Shown here piece after piece: positions 15,577 through 24,784 of a stretch of 32,586 nt of DNA. This DNA is from DATLFS01 sp035540935. GTDB taxonomy: Bacteria > Actinomycetota > CADDZG01 > WHSQ01. The translations under genes were made by a program, and so were the position numbers. Within the stretch, counting starts at the first letter, position 1, and every line of letters begins with the position of its first letter. The stretch covers positions 1 to 32,586 of the forward strand of contig DATLFS010000043.1 in the NCBI GenBank assembly GCA_035540935.1. Reading direction: 5' to 3'. The notes beneath the pieces are model-generated. The model made no database searches, was not told where the DNA came from, and saw only the letters and a program-made list of their open reading frames with translations.

Positions 15577-16899
15577 ATCGACGTCGCCCTAGGCCTGCTC
15601 GCGGTTTTCCTTCTGATCCTGGCCAACGGCTTCTTCGTCGCGGCTGAGTTCGCGCTCGTCGCGGTGGATCGGGACCGGATCGTCAACCTCGCGGAGCAGG
15701 AGGACGACCCGGCGGCGAAACGGACGCTCCGCGGCCTTCGTACGCTGTCGTTCCAGCTGTCGGGCGCGCAGCTCGGGATCACGGTCACCTCGCTCGTCGT
15801 CGGATTCATCGCGGAGCCGACTATCGGCCGTGCGATCCAGCCGCTCGTCGAACGTGCGGGCGTAGGCGACCACGCCTCTCTCGGGATCGCGGTGACGATC
15901 GCGTTGATCGTCGCTACCTCGGTCCAGATGGTCGTCGGCGAGCTGATCCCGAAGAACCTGGCGATAGCGCGGCCGGAGCCGGTGGCGCTGCGCGTCGTCA
16001 CGCCCCTCCGCATCGTGAACGGATTCTTCCGGCCGCTGATCCTCTTTCTGAACGCGAGTGCGAACTGGGCGGTGCGCCGCCTCGGGATCGAGCCGCGGGA
16101 TGAGCTGACGGCGGTTCGTTCGCTGCAGGAGCTCGAGCTCCTGATCGAGTCATCGCGCGCCGGCGGAACCATCCTCGAGGAGGAGTTCGCTCTCCTCTCC
16201 AAGTCGATCTCGTTCGCGAAGCGGACCGCGGGCGACGTTCTCGTCCCACGCACCGCGATCGAAGGGATCGAACGAACGGCCAGCGTCGCCGATGTCGCGC
16301 TCGCTGCGATCGACACCGGGCATTCGCGCTTCCCGGTCTACGTGGAGGGTTTCGACGACCTCGTGGGGGTCGTCCACGTCAAGGACATCCTGCGCGTCCC
16401 GTTCGAAGAACGACCTACGACCCGGGTCGAGCACATCGTCAGAGACGCTTTCATCGTGCCGGAGTCGATGGCGCTGGACGCGCTGCTCGTACAGATGCGG
16501 AGCGCGCGCCAGTCGCTCGCGGTCGTGGTCGACGAGTACGGCGGGACCTCCGGGATCGTCTCCATGGAAGACATCATCGAGGAGATCGTCGGCGAGATCG
16601 AAGACGAGCACGACCCGCAGCGATCTGCGAACCAGCCGCGCGAGGCGGTGCCCTCCGGCGTGTTCCTGCTCGACGGACGGCTCCACGCCGGAGAGGTCGA
16701 GGACGCCTGCGGCTTCGCGATGCCGGAGGGTCCTTACGACACGCTCGCCGGATTCCTCCTGTGGCTCTTCGACGGGATACCCGGCGCCGGCGATCACGTC
16801 GCGTTCGACGACTGGGAGTTCAAGGTCGTGGACATGGACGGAAGACGCATCGCGCGCGTCCTCGTGGTCGCGCCGGAGGCCAAGGAGCCGGAGAGATGA
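15577..16899 (+). CDS. CNNM/CorC (HlyC)-type membrane protein, first copy; apparent AUC start
   Basis: A membrane protein of the CNNM/DUF21 plus CBS-pair plus CorC_HlyC family (about 440 aa), often called hemolysin-like. Relatives act in magnesium or other cation homeostasis. The DUF21 membrane region opens with LLILANGFFVAAEFALVA. CBS domains follow, with the signatures SRFPVYVEGFDDLVGVVHVKDI and DEYGGTSGIVSMEDIIEEIVGEI, then the C-terminal CorC_HlyC domain. In this frame a TAG stands at 15526, and no ATG, GTG or TTG occurs before 15664, which would delete the first helix. The codon at the expected start (by alignment with the next gene) is ATC at 15577, with GAGGT nine bases upstream. Its stop overlaps the next start by four bases. 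Confidence 0.85.
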   Translation: MDVALGLLAVFLLILANGFFVAAEFALVAVDRDRIVNLAEQEDDPAAKRTLRGLRTLSFQLSGAQLGITVTSLVVGFIAEPTIGRAIQPLVERAGVGDHASLGIAVTIALIVATSVQMVVGELIPKNLAIARPEPVALRVVTPLRIVNGFFRPLILFLNASANWAVRRLGIEPRDELTAVRSLQELELLIESSRAGGTILEEEFALLSKSISFAKRTAGDVLVPRTAIEGIERTASVADVALAAIDTGHSRFPVYVEGFDDLVGVVHVKDILRVPFEERPTTRVEHIVRDAFIVPESMALDALLVQMRSARQSLAVVVDEYGGTSGIVSMEDIIEEIVGEIEDEHDPQRSANQPREAVPSGVFLLDGRLHAGEVEDACGFAMPEGPYDTLAGFLLWLFDGIPGAGDHVAFDDWEFKVVDMDGRRIARVLVVAPEAKEPER

Positions 16900-18233
16900 G
16901 CTGGGGCCATCTGCTCGTCTCCGTGGTCCTTCTGCTCGCGAACGGTTTCTTCGTCGCCGCGGAGTTCGCCCTCGTCGCGGCGCGCCGGACGAAGGTAGAA
17001 GAAGCGGCGGAGAACGGAGGCGCCGGCGCGGCGGCGGCCCTGAAAAGCATGCGCGAGCTCTCGTTCATGCTCGCAGGCGTTCAGCTCGGCATCACCATGG
17101 CTTCGCTGGGTCTCGGATACGTCGCCGAGCCGGCCGTTGCGGCGGCGATCGAGGGGGCGCTGCACGATGTCGTGAACCTGCCGGCGACCCTGCTCCACTC
17201 GATCTCGTTCGTCGTCGCTCTCACGATCGTCGTCTTCTTCCACATGGTCGTCGGGGAGATGGCACCCAAGAACATCGCCATCTCGGAACCGGAGCGTGCC
17301 GCGGTTTGGCTCGGCATCCCTATACGGATCTACGCGAACGTGTTCCGGCCGTTCATCGCTCTGCTGAACGCGATCGCCAATGCGGGAGTGCGAGCGCTGG
17401 GAGTCAATCCCCGCGACGAGATCGGCACGCTTCATACCGCCGGAGAGATCGAGCACATGGTGTCGGAAAGCGCACGAGAAGGTCTCGTCGACCCGTTCGA
17501 GGAGCGTCTCCTGCGCGGCGTCATCGCTCTGGGTGAGCGCGACGCGGCGAGTGCGATGGCACCGCGGACGGAACTGATCGCCGTGCCGGTTTCGGCATCG
17601 CCGGCCGATATCGAGCGGATCTCTCTCGAGACCGGCCGCTCCCGTATCCCGGTATACCGGGAGGACCTCGATCACATCGTCGGATTCGTCCACGTGAAGG
17701 ATCTGTTCCGTATCCCGGCGTCCGAACGCGAAAGCCCTTTTCCCGCTCACTTCGTCCGACCGATGCTCATAGTCCCCGAGTCACTCAAGCTCCGTCCGCT
17801 CCTGGCGGAGATGCGGCGCGAGCGACGCCACGTCGCGCTGGTGATAGACGAGCACGGCGGGACCGCCGGGATCGTCACGCTCGAGGATCTGGTCGAGGAG
17901 CTCGTCGGCGAGATCAGGGACGAGCACGATGTCGCCGAGCTCGGGATCGAACGGCTCGCCGAGGATCGCTACCTGGTTCCGGGCGGCTTGCGGATCGACG
18001 AAGCAGAGAGCCGTCTCGGACTGTGCCTGCCCGAAGGGGAGTACGAAACGGTCGCCGGCTTCCTCATGGAGCGTCTCGGGCGGATCCCACGCCGACGCGA
18101 CACGGTGGAGCACGACGGATGGCGCCTGAAGGTGCGCAACATGCACCGGCGCCGCGTCATCCAGGTCCTGGTCGAAAGGATGGACGCCGTTTCCGAGGCC
18201 GAGGCGGCGGCCGAGCGTAGGCTCGGGTCGTGA
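16896..18233 (+). CDS. CNNM/CorC (HlyC)-type membrane protein, second copy
   Basis: A 445-aa paralogue of the preceding protein with the same layout. The DUF21 membrane domain has LLLANGFFVAAEFALVAARR and SFMLAGVQLGITMASLGLGY. A CBS pair follows (SRIPVYREDLDHIVGFVHVK; DEHGGTAGIVTLEDLVEELVGEI), then the CorC_HlyC domain. The ATG at 16896 overlaps the previous stop in ATGA, so translation is coupled. The frame is open further upstream, but only antisense or out-of-frame to the first copy. Side-by-side related copies suggest a tandem duplication or a hetero-oligomer. The substrate (Mg2+, Co2+ or other cation) cannot be decided from sequence. The MscS-like gene follows with another 4-base overlap. 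Confidence 0.93.
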   Translation: MSWGHLLVSVVLLLANGFFVAAEFALVAARRTKVEEAAENGGAGAAAALKSMRELSFMLAGVQLGITMASLGLGYVAEPAVAAAIEGALHDVVNLPATLLHSISFVVALTIVVFFHMVVGEMAPKNIAISEPERAAVWLGIPIRIYANVFRPFIALLNAIANAGVRALGVNPRDEIGTLHTAGEIEHMVSESAREGLVDPFEERLLRGVIALGERDAASAMAPRTELIAVPVSASPADIERISLETGRSRIPVYREDLDHIVGFVHVKDLFRIPASERESPFPAHFVRPMLIVPESLKLRPLLAEMRRERRHVALVIDEHGGTAGIVTLEDLVEELVGEIRDEHDVAELGIERLAEDRYLVPGGLRIDEAESRLGLCLPEGEYETVAGFLMERLGRIPRRRDTVEHDGWRLKVRNMHRRRVIQVLVERMDAVSEAEAAAERRLGS

Positions 18234-18895
18234 AAGAGGCCTCCGCGCGCGTGGCGCGCCCGCACCTGTTCCGCGCCGCCTTCTGGGCGATCTGCGCGGC
18301 CGCGGGACTGGTGGGCGCGTCGGTGTGGAAAGAGGAGCGAGGAGGCATCCTCGACGGGCTGCAGGGCGACCTGGAGCTGCGCCATGCCGCCGCCATCGGC
18401 GGATGGATCCTCTTCGTGGGTGCCGGGATCATCGCGGTGCGCGCGCTGATGCGAGCGGCGACGCGAGCCGTCGAGGTCCGCCTCGGCGACGCACGCTCCG
18501 GTCCCCTCGCCCTCGTGATCCAGGGCATCGGCTACCTCTTGGTCCTGCTGCCGGCGTTGGACCTGCTCGGGGTCGACCTCGCCGGTCTGCTGCTGGGGGG
18601 AGCCATAACCGGCGTCGCGCTCGGCATCGCCGCGCAGCAGACGCTCGGCAACTTCTTCGCCGGCATCGTGATCATGCTCGTGCGCCCGTTCTCCGTCGGG
18701 GACTACGTCATCCTGCGATCCGGTCCCCTCGGCGGCGAATACGAGGGAACCGTCACCGAGATCGGCTTCTTCTATCTCGACCTCGCTACGGATCGGGGGC
18801 CGGTGGCGCTGCCGAACGCGGGCGTGCTCACGGCAGCCGTCGGCCCCGGCGCCCGTGCCGCCGATCCCGGAGGCGAGGAAGAAGCCCCTGCATGA
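18230..18895 (+). CDS. Short MscS-family mechanosensitive channel
   Basis: A 221-aa membrane protein with three predicted helices and the MscS pore signature ITGVALGIAAQQTLGNFFAGI, followed by the start of the beta domain (RPFSVGDYVIL...GTVTEIGFFYLDL...VALPNAGVL). It ends in a short Ala/Glu tail. The C-terminal alpha/beta cage of full MscS (about 286 aa in E. coli) is largely missing, so it is one of the small MscS forms. The GTG start at 18230 overlaps the stop of the second CNNM gene by four bases. This makes a three-gene coupled operon plausibly concerned with ion balance or osmotic release. Confidence 0.88.
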   Translation: MKEASARVARPHLFRAAFWAICAAAGLVGASVWKEERGGILDGLQGDLELRHAAAIGGWILFVGAGIIAVRALMRAATRAVEVRLGDARSGPLALVIQGIGYLLVLLPALDLLGVDLAGLLLGGAITGVALGIAAQQTLGNFFAGIVIMLVRPFSVGDYVILRSGPLGGEYEGTVTEIGFFYLDLATDRGPVALPNAGVLTAAVGPGARAADPGGEEEAPA

Positions 18896-18902
18896 GAAAC
18901 GA

Positions 18903-18921
18903 CCCCCGCTTGAAGCGGGGG
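18903..18921 (-). terminator. Rho-independent terminator of the cold-shock gene
   Basis: CCCCCGC (18903-18909) pairs with GCGGGGG (18915-18921) around TTGAA. Read on the minus strand the hairpin is followed by TCGTTTCTC, a modest U-rich tail. It lies 21 bases past the csp stop and may also stop plus-strand transcripts from the mscS gene. Confidence 0.75.
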
Positions 18922-18942
18922 CCGTTCGCTTGTTGGGGTTCG

Positions 18943-19143
18943 TTAGATGGCGCGGACGTTCGCGGCCTGCTTCCCCTTCGGGCCCTCGGTCACATCGAAC
19001 TCGACCGCCTGACCCTCTTCGAGGGTCTTGTAGCCCTCCATCGTGATCGCCGAGAAGTGCACGAACACGTCCTCACCGTCGGACTGCGAGATGAACCCAT
19101 AGCCCTTGTCGTTGCTGAACCACTTAACGGTTCCTTCAGCCAC
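18943..19143 (-). CDS. cspA: CspA-family cold-shock protein
   Basis: A single-stranded nucleic-acid chaperone of 66 aa and normal length. The OB-fold carries RNP1 (KGYGFI, residues 13-18) and RNP2 (VFVHF, residues 26-30), with the aromatic surface W8, F9, F17, F27 and F30. The start is GTG at 19143. The purine-rich leader (AAGGAAAGG, then GGAG very close to the start) is a loose ribosome binding site. It is followed by a clear terminator and preceded by a long untranslated leader, as in many csp genes regulated after transcription. It is distinct from the degenerate relative at 20703-20912. Confidence 0.96.
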   Translation of the reverse strand: MAEGTVKWFSNDKGYGFISQSDGEDVFVHFSAITMEGYKTLEEGQAVEFDVTEGPKGKQAANVRAI

Positions 19144-19174
19144 TACTCCACACTTCCTTTCCTTCGACGAAGGC

Positions 19175-19195
19175 TGGCAGTGATCCGTTCTGCCA
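19175..19195 (-). promoter_or_regulatory. Hairpin in the csp 5' leader
   Basis: TGGCAG (19175-19180) and CTGCCA (19190-19195) pair around a 9-base loop, about 32-52 bases upstream of the csp start. The 124-base stretch 19144-19267 holds this leader and the csp promoter region. A role in temperature-dependent folding is only a guess. Confidence 0.35.
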
Positions 19196-19267
19196 AACCC
19201 AACCCCCGCCGATTCACGGGGAAAAGTAGCACGTAGCGTCCGTCATCGCGGGATATCCGAGGCATGG

Positions 19268-19933
19268 TCACAGCGCCCCGAACCTTCGTCGGCGCCCGGA
19301 ATAATCCGCGAGGGCGTCGAACAGCGCGTGCCTATCGAAATCCGGCCAGAGCGTGTCGGTGAAATACAGCTCCGCATACGCGCTCTGCCACAGAAGGAAG
19401 TTCGAAAGACGCTTCTCGCCCGAGGTGCGGATCAGCAGGTCGACGTCGGGAACGTCCGGAGCGTAGAGGTTGCGGTGAAGCGGCCCTTCGCGCGCGGCGG
19501 CATCTTCTATCTCGCCGCGGCCCCCGTAGTTGAAGCAAATGAGCAGGTCCATGCGGGTGTGATGCTCGGTCATCCTTTCGGCTTCGTCGAACTCGTCGAG
19601 CACGTCTTGAGGAACCGGATCTCTCCGACCGATCCGGCGGATCCGCACGCGCCGTTCGTCGAGATCGTCTCGCCGCTGACGCAAGAGGGCCCTGTTGAAG
19701 CCGAGGAGGAACTCGACCTCGTCCGGCGGGCGCGCCCAGTTCTCGGTCGAGAACGCGTACACGGATAGGTAGCGGATCCCGGCCTCGAGCGCCCCCTCCA
19801 CCACGTCGAAGAGCGCTCGTTCTCCGGCTTCATGCCCCTTAGTACGGGGCAGGTTCCGCTGCTGGGCCCAGCGGCCGTTCCCATCCATGATGATCGCGAC
19901 ATGAAGCGGCACCGCGCTCTCATCCGGCGTCAT
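19268..19933 (-). CDS. uppS: Isoprenyl (undecaprenyl) diphosphate synthase
   Basis: A cis-prenyltransferase that makes the polyprenyl diphosphate carrier for peptidoglycan and other cell-wall polymers from farnesyl-type primers and isopentenyl diphosphate. The 221-aa protein has the catalytic Asp17 in IIMDGNGRWA, the RTKGHEAGE helix, VYAFSTENW, and the C-terminal LLIRTSGEKRLSNFLLWQ with its conserved Arg pair and AELYF. It is slightly shorter than the usual 230-260 aa. The ATG at 19933 overlaps the recO stop in ATGA. The frame is open to 20188 but only antisense to known recO sequence. Chain length of the product is not readable. Confidence 0.95.
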   Translation of the reverse strand: MTPDESAVPLHVAIIMDGNGRWAQQRNLPRTKGHEAGERALFDVVEGALEAGIRYLSVYAFSTENWARPPDEVEFLLGFNRALLRQRRDDLDERRVRIRRIGRRDPVPQDVLDEFDEAERMTEHHTRMDLLICFNYGGRGEIEDAAAREGPLHRNLYAPDVPDVDLLIRTSGEKRLSNFLLWQSAYAELYFTDTLWPDFDRHALFDALADYSGRRRRFGAL

Positions 19934-20655
19934 GCCGGAACGACGAAGCGCAGGCTCTTCAACGGCCGCTCGAGGTGGTACTCGGCATAGGCCTTGAAGG
20001 CGATCGTCACCTCGGCTGCGGCGCCCGGATCGCCGGGGTGGCCGAAGTCGGCATCGAGCAGCTCGCCCATCAGCGTGATGCGGTCGGGGGGCAGGCGTCG
20101 CGCCCCCGGATCGTGCGGGCCGCAGCCCTCGCAGACGACACCTCCGGAAGCGGGACTGAAGCCTGCCAGAGCGTCCGTGCGCCCACACGAGACACAGGCT
20201 CGAAGCTGTGGGTGATAACCGGAGATCGACAAGAGCTTCACGACGAACGCGGGGACGACGTTCTCGACGCGGCCGGCGGCAAGAGCTTCAAGGGCGGCGA
20301 GCAACAACGAGTACGTCGAGAACGAGCGCTCCCGCTCTTCCGTCACCTTCTCCACCAGCTCCGCAACGGCAGCGCCCGCGGTGAGACGGTCGTAGTCAGA
20401 CCTGATCTCCTCGAAGGAGCTCAGGAGGTGAGCCTGGGTGATCGTGTCGAGTGCGCCCTTCCCGCGGTGCACCATCAGGTCGACGCGGCTGAACGGCTCG
20501 AGGCGCGCGCCGAAGCGGCTCTTGGTCTTTCGCACGCCCTTGGCGACCGCGCGGACCTTGCCGCCGCCACGCGTGAAGATCGTCACGATGCGATCGGACT
20601 CACCGAGCTTGATGGTCTTGAGGACGACGCCTTCGTCGCGATAGAGCCCCGGCAT
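19930..20655 (-). CDS. recO: DNA repair protein RecO
   Basis: A RecFOR-pathway protein that loads RecA on SSB-coated single strands. The 241-aa protein has the N-terminal OB-fold beginning MPGLYRDEGVVLKTIKLGESDRIVTI, then a helical region, and a zinc site CVSCGRT...VVCEGC (two CxxC pairs) in the C-terminal part. Length is typical. TAGGGT stands six bases before the ATG, with no Shine-Dalgarno sequence, suggesting that recO-uppS can be transcribed from a leaderless promoter of its own. uppS follows with a 4-base overlap. Confidence 0.94.
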   Translation of the reverse strand: MPGLYRDEGVVLKTIKLGESDRIVTIFTRGGGKVRAVAKGVRKTKSRFGARLEPFSRVDLMVHRGKGALDTITQAHLLSSFEEIRSDYDRLTAGAAVAELVEKVTEERERSFSTYSLLLAALEALAAGRVENVVPAFVVKLLSISGYHPQLRACVSCGRTDALAGFSPASGGVVCEGCGPHDPGARRLPPDRITLMGELLDADFGHPGDPGAAAEVTIAFKAYAEYHLERPLKSLRFVVPA

Positions 20656-20661
20656 GCGCTC

Positions 20662-20667
20662 ACCCTA
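20662..20667 (-). promoter_or_regulatory. Putative -10 element of recO, leaderless arrangement
   Basis: TAGGGT on the minus strand is followed by six bases and the recO ATG. It fits TANNNT only loosely, so confidence rests on the repeated arrangement seen elsewhere in this window. Confidence 0.35.
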
Positions 20668-20691
20668 CGGCCGCAGCGCCGGGCGCGGCCG
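20668..20691 (-). terminator. Hairpin between the cold-shock-like gene and recO
   Basis: CGGCCGC (20668-20674) pairs with GCGGCCG (20685-20691) around a 10-base GC-rich loop. It starts 12 bases after the upstream stop and directly abuts the putative recO -10. It may be a weak terminator or an operator. No U-tract. Confidence 0.4.
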
Positions 20692-20702
20692 CATCTACGG
20701 CG

Positions 20703-20912
20703 TCAGACGATCCCGATCCGGAGGTTGCGCGGCCGCTGCTCGCCGTCCACCTCGACGAGGTCGTAGCTGACGCGCTGTCCTGGACGAAGGAAGCGGAACA
20801 TAGAGCCATCCAGCGCGCCCTCGTCGATCGGCACCTCGGTCGTGCCGTCGTCCTTGAGGAGGACGCCGGTCTTCGTCATCGAGTCGTATAGCTTGACCGT
20901 CGCCTGCGGCAC
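20703..20912 (-). CDS. Degenerate cold-shock-like small protein
   Basis: A 69-residue protein whose opening MPQATVKLYDSMTKTGVLL aligns with the cold-shock fold (compare GTVKWFSNDKGYGFI). RNP1 has become KTGVLL and RNP2 EVPID, so the aromatic RNA-binding residues are gone. A basic, glycine-containing second half (FLRPGQRVSYDLVEV) fits the last OB-fold strands. It may bind a protein or a different nucleic acid, or be a structural relative only. The start is GTG at 20912 with GAGGAG six bases upstream. It lies nine bases after the ABC permease and 47 before recO. Function unknown. Confidence 0.7.
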   Translation of the reverse strand: MPQATVKLYDSMTKTGVLLKDDGTTEVPIDEGALDGSMFRFLRPGQRVSYDLVEVDGEQRPRNLRIGIV

Positions 20913-20921
20913 GTCTTCTCC

Positions 20922-21650
20922 TCAGTCGGACCTCGGCCACAACGGGCCCCTCACGGCCAGGAAGGATAACGCGCCGAACACCGCCAGCACGAAGAGGTCG
21001 AAGCCGATCGAACCCGCCGCGTCGCCGGAGAGGCCGGGCTTCAGCGCATCGACCGCGTAGGTCGATGGCAGGATCGCGCGGAGTGGGTCGACCCACGAGG
21101 GGGTCCTCTCGGGCGGCAGGATGCCGAGGAAGAGGACCGCCATCATCGCGAGGTTCGAATACATGCCGGCCAGCTGCTCGTCCGGCGCGCCGAAGCCGAT
21201 GGCAACCCCCAGACCGGCGAGCGCGAACGAGCCGAACGCCCATACCGGCACCGCGGCCCAGAGCGCGGCGAGCGAGAGGTCGAACAGGGCGGCGCCCAGC
21301 AGCACCACGACGATCGTGCCGGGCAGGGAGAACATCGCGAACGAGACCAAGACCGCGCCGATGATCTGGGTTCGAGACACGGGCATGGTGGCGTAGTAGT
21401 CGAGTGCCCCGTTCTCCTTCAGCCATGCGACGCGCTGCGCCAGCATGACGACGGCGGTCATCGCGATCGCCAGCACGGCAGAGCCCGAGACGATCTGCAC
21501 ACCGAACTCGCGGACCTGGTCGGGCTCCATCACCGCCCGCAGCAGCACCGCGATGCCGAGCGGCATCAACGACGACACGATCAGGTAGGGGCGCCAAGAT
21601 GTGCGAAGCCGCGCCATCTGCATCCATACGAGGACGGAGAATCGACTCAA
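20922..21650 (-). CDS. ABC-2 type transporter permease
   Basis: The membrane subunit of an ABC exporter, 242 aa with about six hydrophobic helices. The pattern fits ABC-2 permeases: a cytoplasmic N-terminus, a first helix pair around YLIVSSLMPLGIAVLL, an intracellular stretch with ENGALDYYATMPVSRTQII, and a loop with ILPPERTPSWVDPLRAILPSTYAVDAL before the last helix. The ATG overlaps the ATPase stop by four bases, so the two form one coupled transporter. Substrate (drug, lipid or polymer) cannot be inferred. Only one permease gene is seen, so it probably works as a homodimer. Confidence 0.9.
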   Translation of the reverse strand: MSRFSVLVWMQMARLRTSWRPYLIVSSLMPLGIAVLLRAVMEPDQVREFGVQIVSGSAVLAIAMTAVVMLAQRVAWLKENGALDYYATMPVSRTQIIGAVLVSFAMFSLPGTIVVVLLGAALFDLSLAALWAAVPVWAFGSFALAGLGVAIGFGAPDEQLAGMYSNLAMMAVLFLGILPPERTPSWVDPLRAILPSTYAVDALKPGLSGDAAGSIGFDLFVLAVFGALSFLAVRGPLWPRSD

Positions 21651-22618
21651 GAGGTCTCCTCCTCGTCGAGCAGATGACCGCCCACCTCGAGGTACACGTC
21701 CTCCAGCGTCGGGGTTATCAACCTCACGTCTTCGAGCGCGCCCTGCGGCGCGCCGGACATGACCTTCTCGAGCGTTCTCAGCGCCAGCTCGGCCGGGACC
21801 CAGGCGCTGATGTGGCGGCCCCGCACGCGCGTCTCGGCCCCCATCTCGGCCGCGAGACGGCGCGCGTCGACCGGCGCCGCCTCGGCGAGGACGATCTCGA
21901 GCCTCGTCCTGTGCGCCAGGTCGGCCTTCAGCTCCGCCGGCGTCCCGCCCGCGACCACCCGTCCGCGGTCGAGGATCGCGACACGATCGAGGACGTGCTC
22001 GGCCTCGGCCACGTCATGCGTCACGAGCAGCACGGCCGCGCCTCCGCGGGCGCGCGCCTCGAGGAGCTGCCAGATCCGGCGACGGAGGCCGGGATCGATG
22101 TCCGCGGTGGGCTCATCCAGGATCAGCACCGGGAGCCGCGCCGCCAGCGTCATGCCCAGCTGCACCAGACGCCGCTGTCCACCCGACAGCTTCCGCAGCT
22201 GCCGGTCGACCAGGCCGCTCAGTTGAAGGACGTCGAGCAGCTCCTCGGTTTCGGATTCCGCCAGCGCCTTAGGCAGCCCGCGGAGCATGCCGGTCCAGCG
22301 GATCGCCTCGGCAACGCGCAGCTCGCCGAGCGCCAGCGCCGACTGCGGGAGGTACGCCACCGTCCGGCCGATGCGCCGGTCACCTCCGGGCACCACCGTT
22401 TCGCCGAAGAGACGGACCTCCCCGGAAGAAGGGACGAGCAACCCCACCAGCTGCTTGACGAGCGTCGACTTGCCCGCGCCGTTCGGGCCGAGCAAGCCGA
22501 ACGCCTCCCCCGGCTCGACGGTGAAGTCGAGCCCGTCGTTCGCCACGACGTCGGGCTGCTTGGGGAGGCGGTAGACCTTCCGGAGGTTGCGAACCTCGTA
22601 CGCAGGTGCGTTACGCAT
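21647..22618 (-). CDS. ABC transporter ATP-binding protein
   Basis: The ATPase partner of the downstream permease, 323 aa. Walker A is GPNGAGKST (44-52), the Q-loop is in VAYLPQSAL, the signature is LSGGQ (144-148), Walker B is VLILDEP (164-170) and the H-switch is VTHDVAEAE. A C-terminal extension of about 100 aa, typical of drug/lipid exporters of the DrrA/CcmA type, follows. The D-loop reads ADID in place of the common SGLD. The ATG lies inside the end of era (8-base overlap), so the exporter is tied translationally to a housekeeping GTPase. Confidence 0.93.
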   Translation of the reverse strand: MRNAPAYEVRNLRKVYRLPKQPDVVANDGLDFTVEPGEAFGLLGPNGAGKSTLVKQLVGLLVPSSGEVRLFGETVVPGGDRRIGRTVAYLPQSALALGELRVAEAIRWTGMLRGLPKALAESETEELLDVLQLSGLVDRQLRKLSGGQRRLVQLGMTLAARLPVLILDEPTADIDPGLRRRIWQLLEARARGGAAVLLVTHDVAEAEHVLDRVAILDRGRVVAGGTPAELKADLAHRTRLEIVLAEAAPVDARRLAAEMGAETRVRGRHISAWVPAELALRTLEKVMSGAPQGALEDVRLITPTLEDVYLEVGGHLLDEEETS

Positions 22619-23518
22619 CTCCCAGTCCCAGCCGCTCCAGGGCGTATGCCCTCCGCTGCCAGTCCTTCTCGACCTTCACGCGGAGGTCGAGGTAGACGCG
22701 TCTGCCGAACAGAAGCTCGATCTCTTCGCGGCTCTCGATGCCGACCGCCTTCAGGGTCGAGCCACCTTTACCGATCACGATCCCTTTCTGTGAGTCGCGC
22801 TCGACGAACACTATGGCGGAAACGGTGAGGAGCCCGTCTTCCCTTTCCTCGAACTCCTCCGTCACGACCGCGATCGAATGCGGGACCTCGTCCTTCATCC
22901 TCGCGAGCAGCTTCTCGCGCACGAGCTCGGCAACGAAGCGCGGCGGAGGTTGATCGGTCCGCGTTCCGGGCGGGTAGTACGGGGGGCCGGGAGGCATGTA
23001 CCCACCCATGACGTCGCGCAGCGTCGACACCCCGATGCCCTCCCGCGCCGAGACCGGGACGTATTCGGCGAAGTCGGCGAGCTCAGTGGCACGAACGAGC
23101 TGGGCCGCGACGTCGTCGCGACCCATACGATCGATCTTGTTCACGACCAGGATCACGCCGCATCCTGCGGCCGCGAGGTCTCGCGTCACCTTCTCGTCCC
23201 CGCGCCCGATGCCTGCGGAGCCGTCCACCACGAAGAGAGCAAGGTCGACGTCGGCCCACGCGGAGCGGACCACCTCGTTCAGCCGGCGGCCGAGCAACGT
23301 CCGCGGCTTGTGATAGCCGGGCGTGTCGATCAGAACCATCTGCATCTCCGGGAGGTCGACGATCCCGCGGATGGCGCTGCGCGTGGTCTGCGGTTTGTCG
23401 GAAGTGATCGCCACCTTCTGCCCGACCAGAGCGTTCACCAGCGTCGACTTGCCGACGTTCGGCCGCCCCACGACGGCGACGAAGCCCGAGCGGAACGGCG
23501 TGTCGCCGGCGCCGTTGG

Positions 23519-23522
<4 letters not shown>
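22611..23522 (-). CDS. era: GTPase Era
   Basis: An essential GTPase that binds the 3' end of 16S rRNA during 30S assembly. The 303-aa protein has G1 GRPNVGKS (19-26), the switch region TSDKPQTTR, G3 DTPG (66-69), G4 NKID (128-131) and G5 in VSAREG. The C-terminal KH domain has IGKGGSTLKAVG and DLRVKVEKDW. I use the GTG at 23522, which overlaps the stop of the third CNNM gene in GTGA; the longer frame to 23687 is not Era sequence. ybeY, also a 16S maturation factor, lies in the same operon. Confidence 0.96.
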
Positions 23523-24780
<1,258 letters not shown>

Positions 24781-24784
<4 letters not shown>

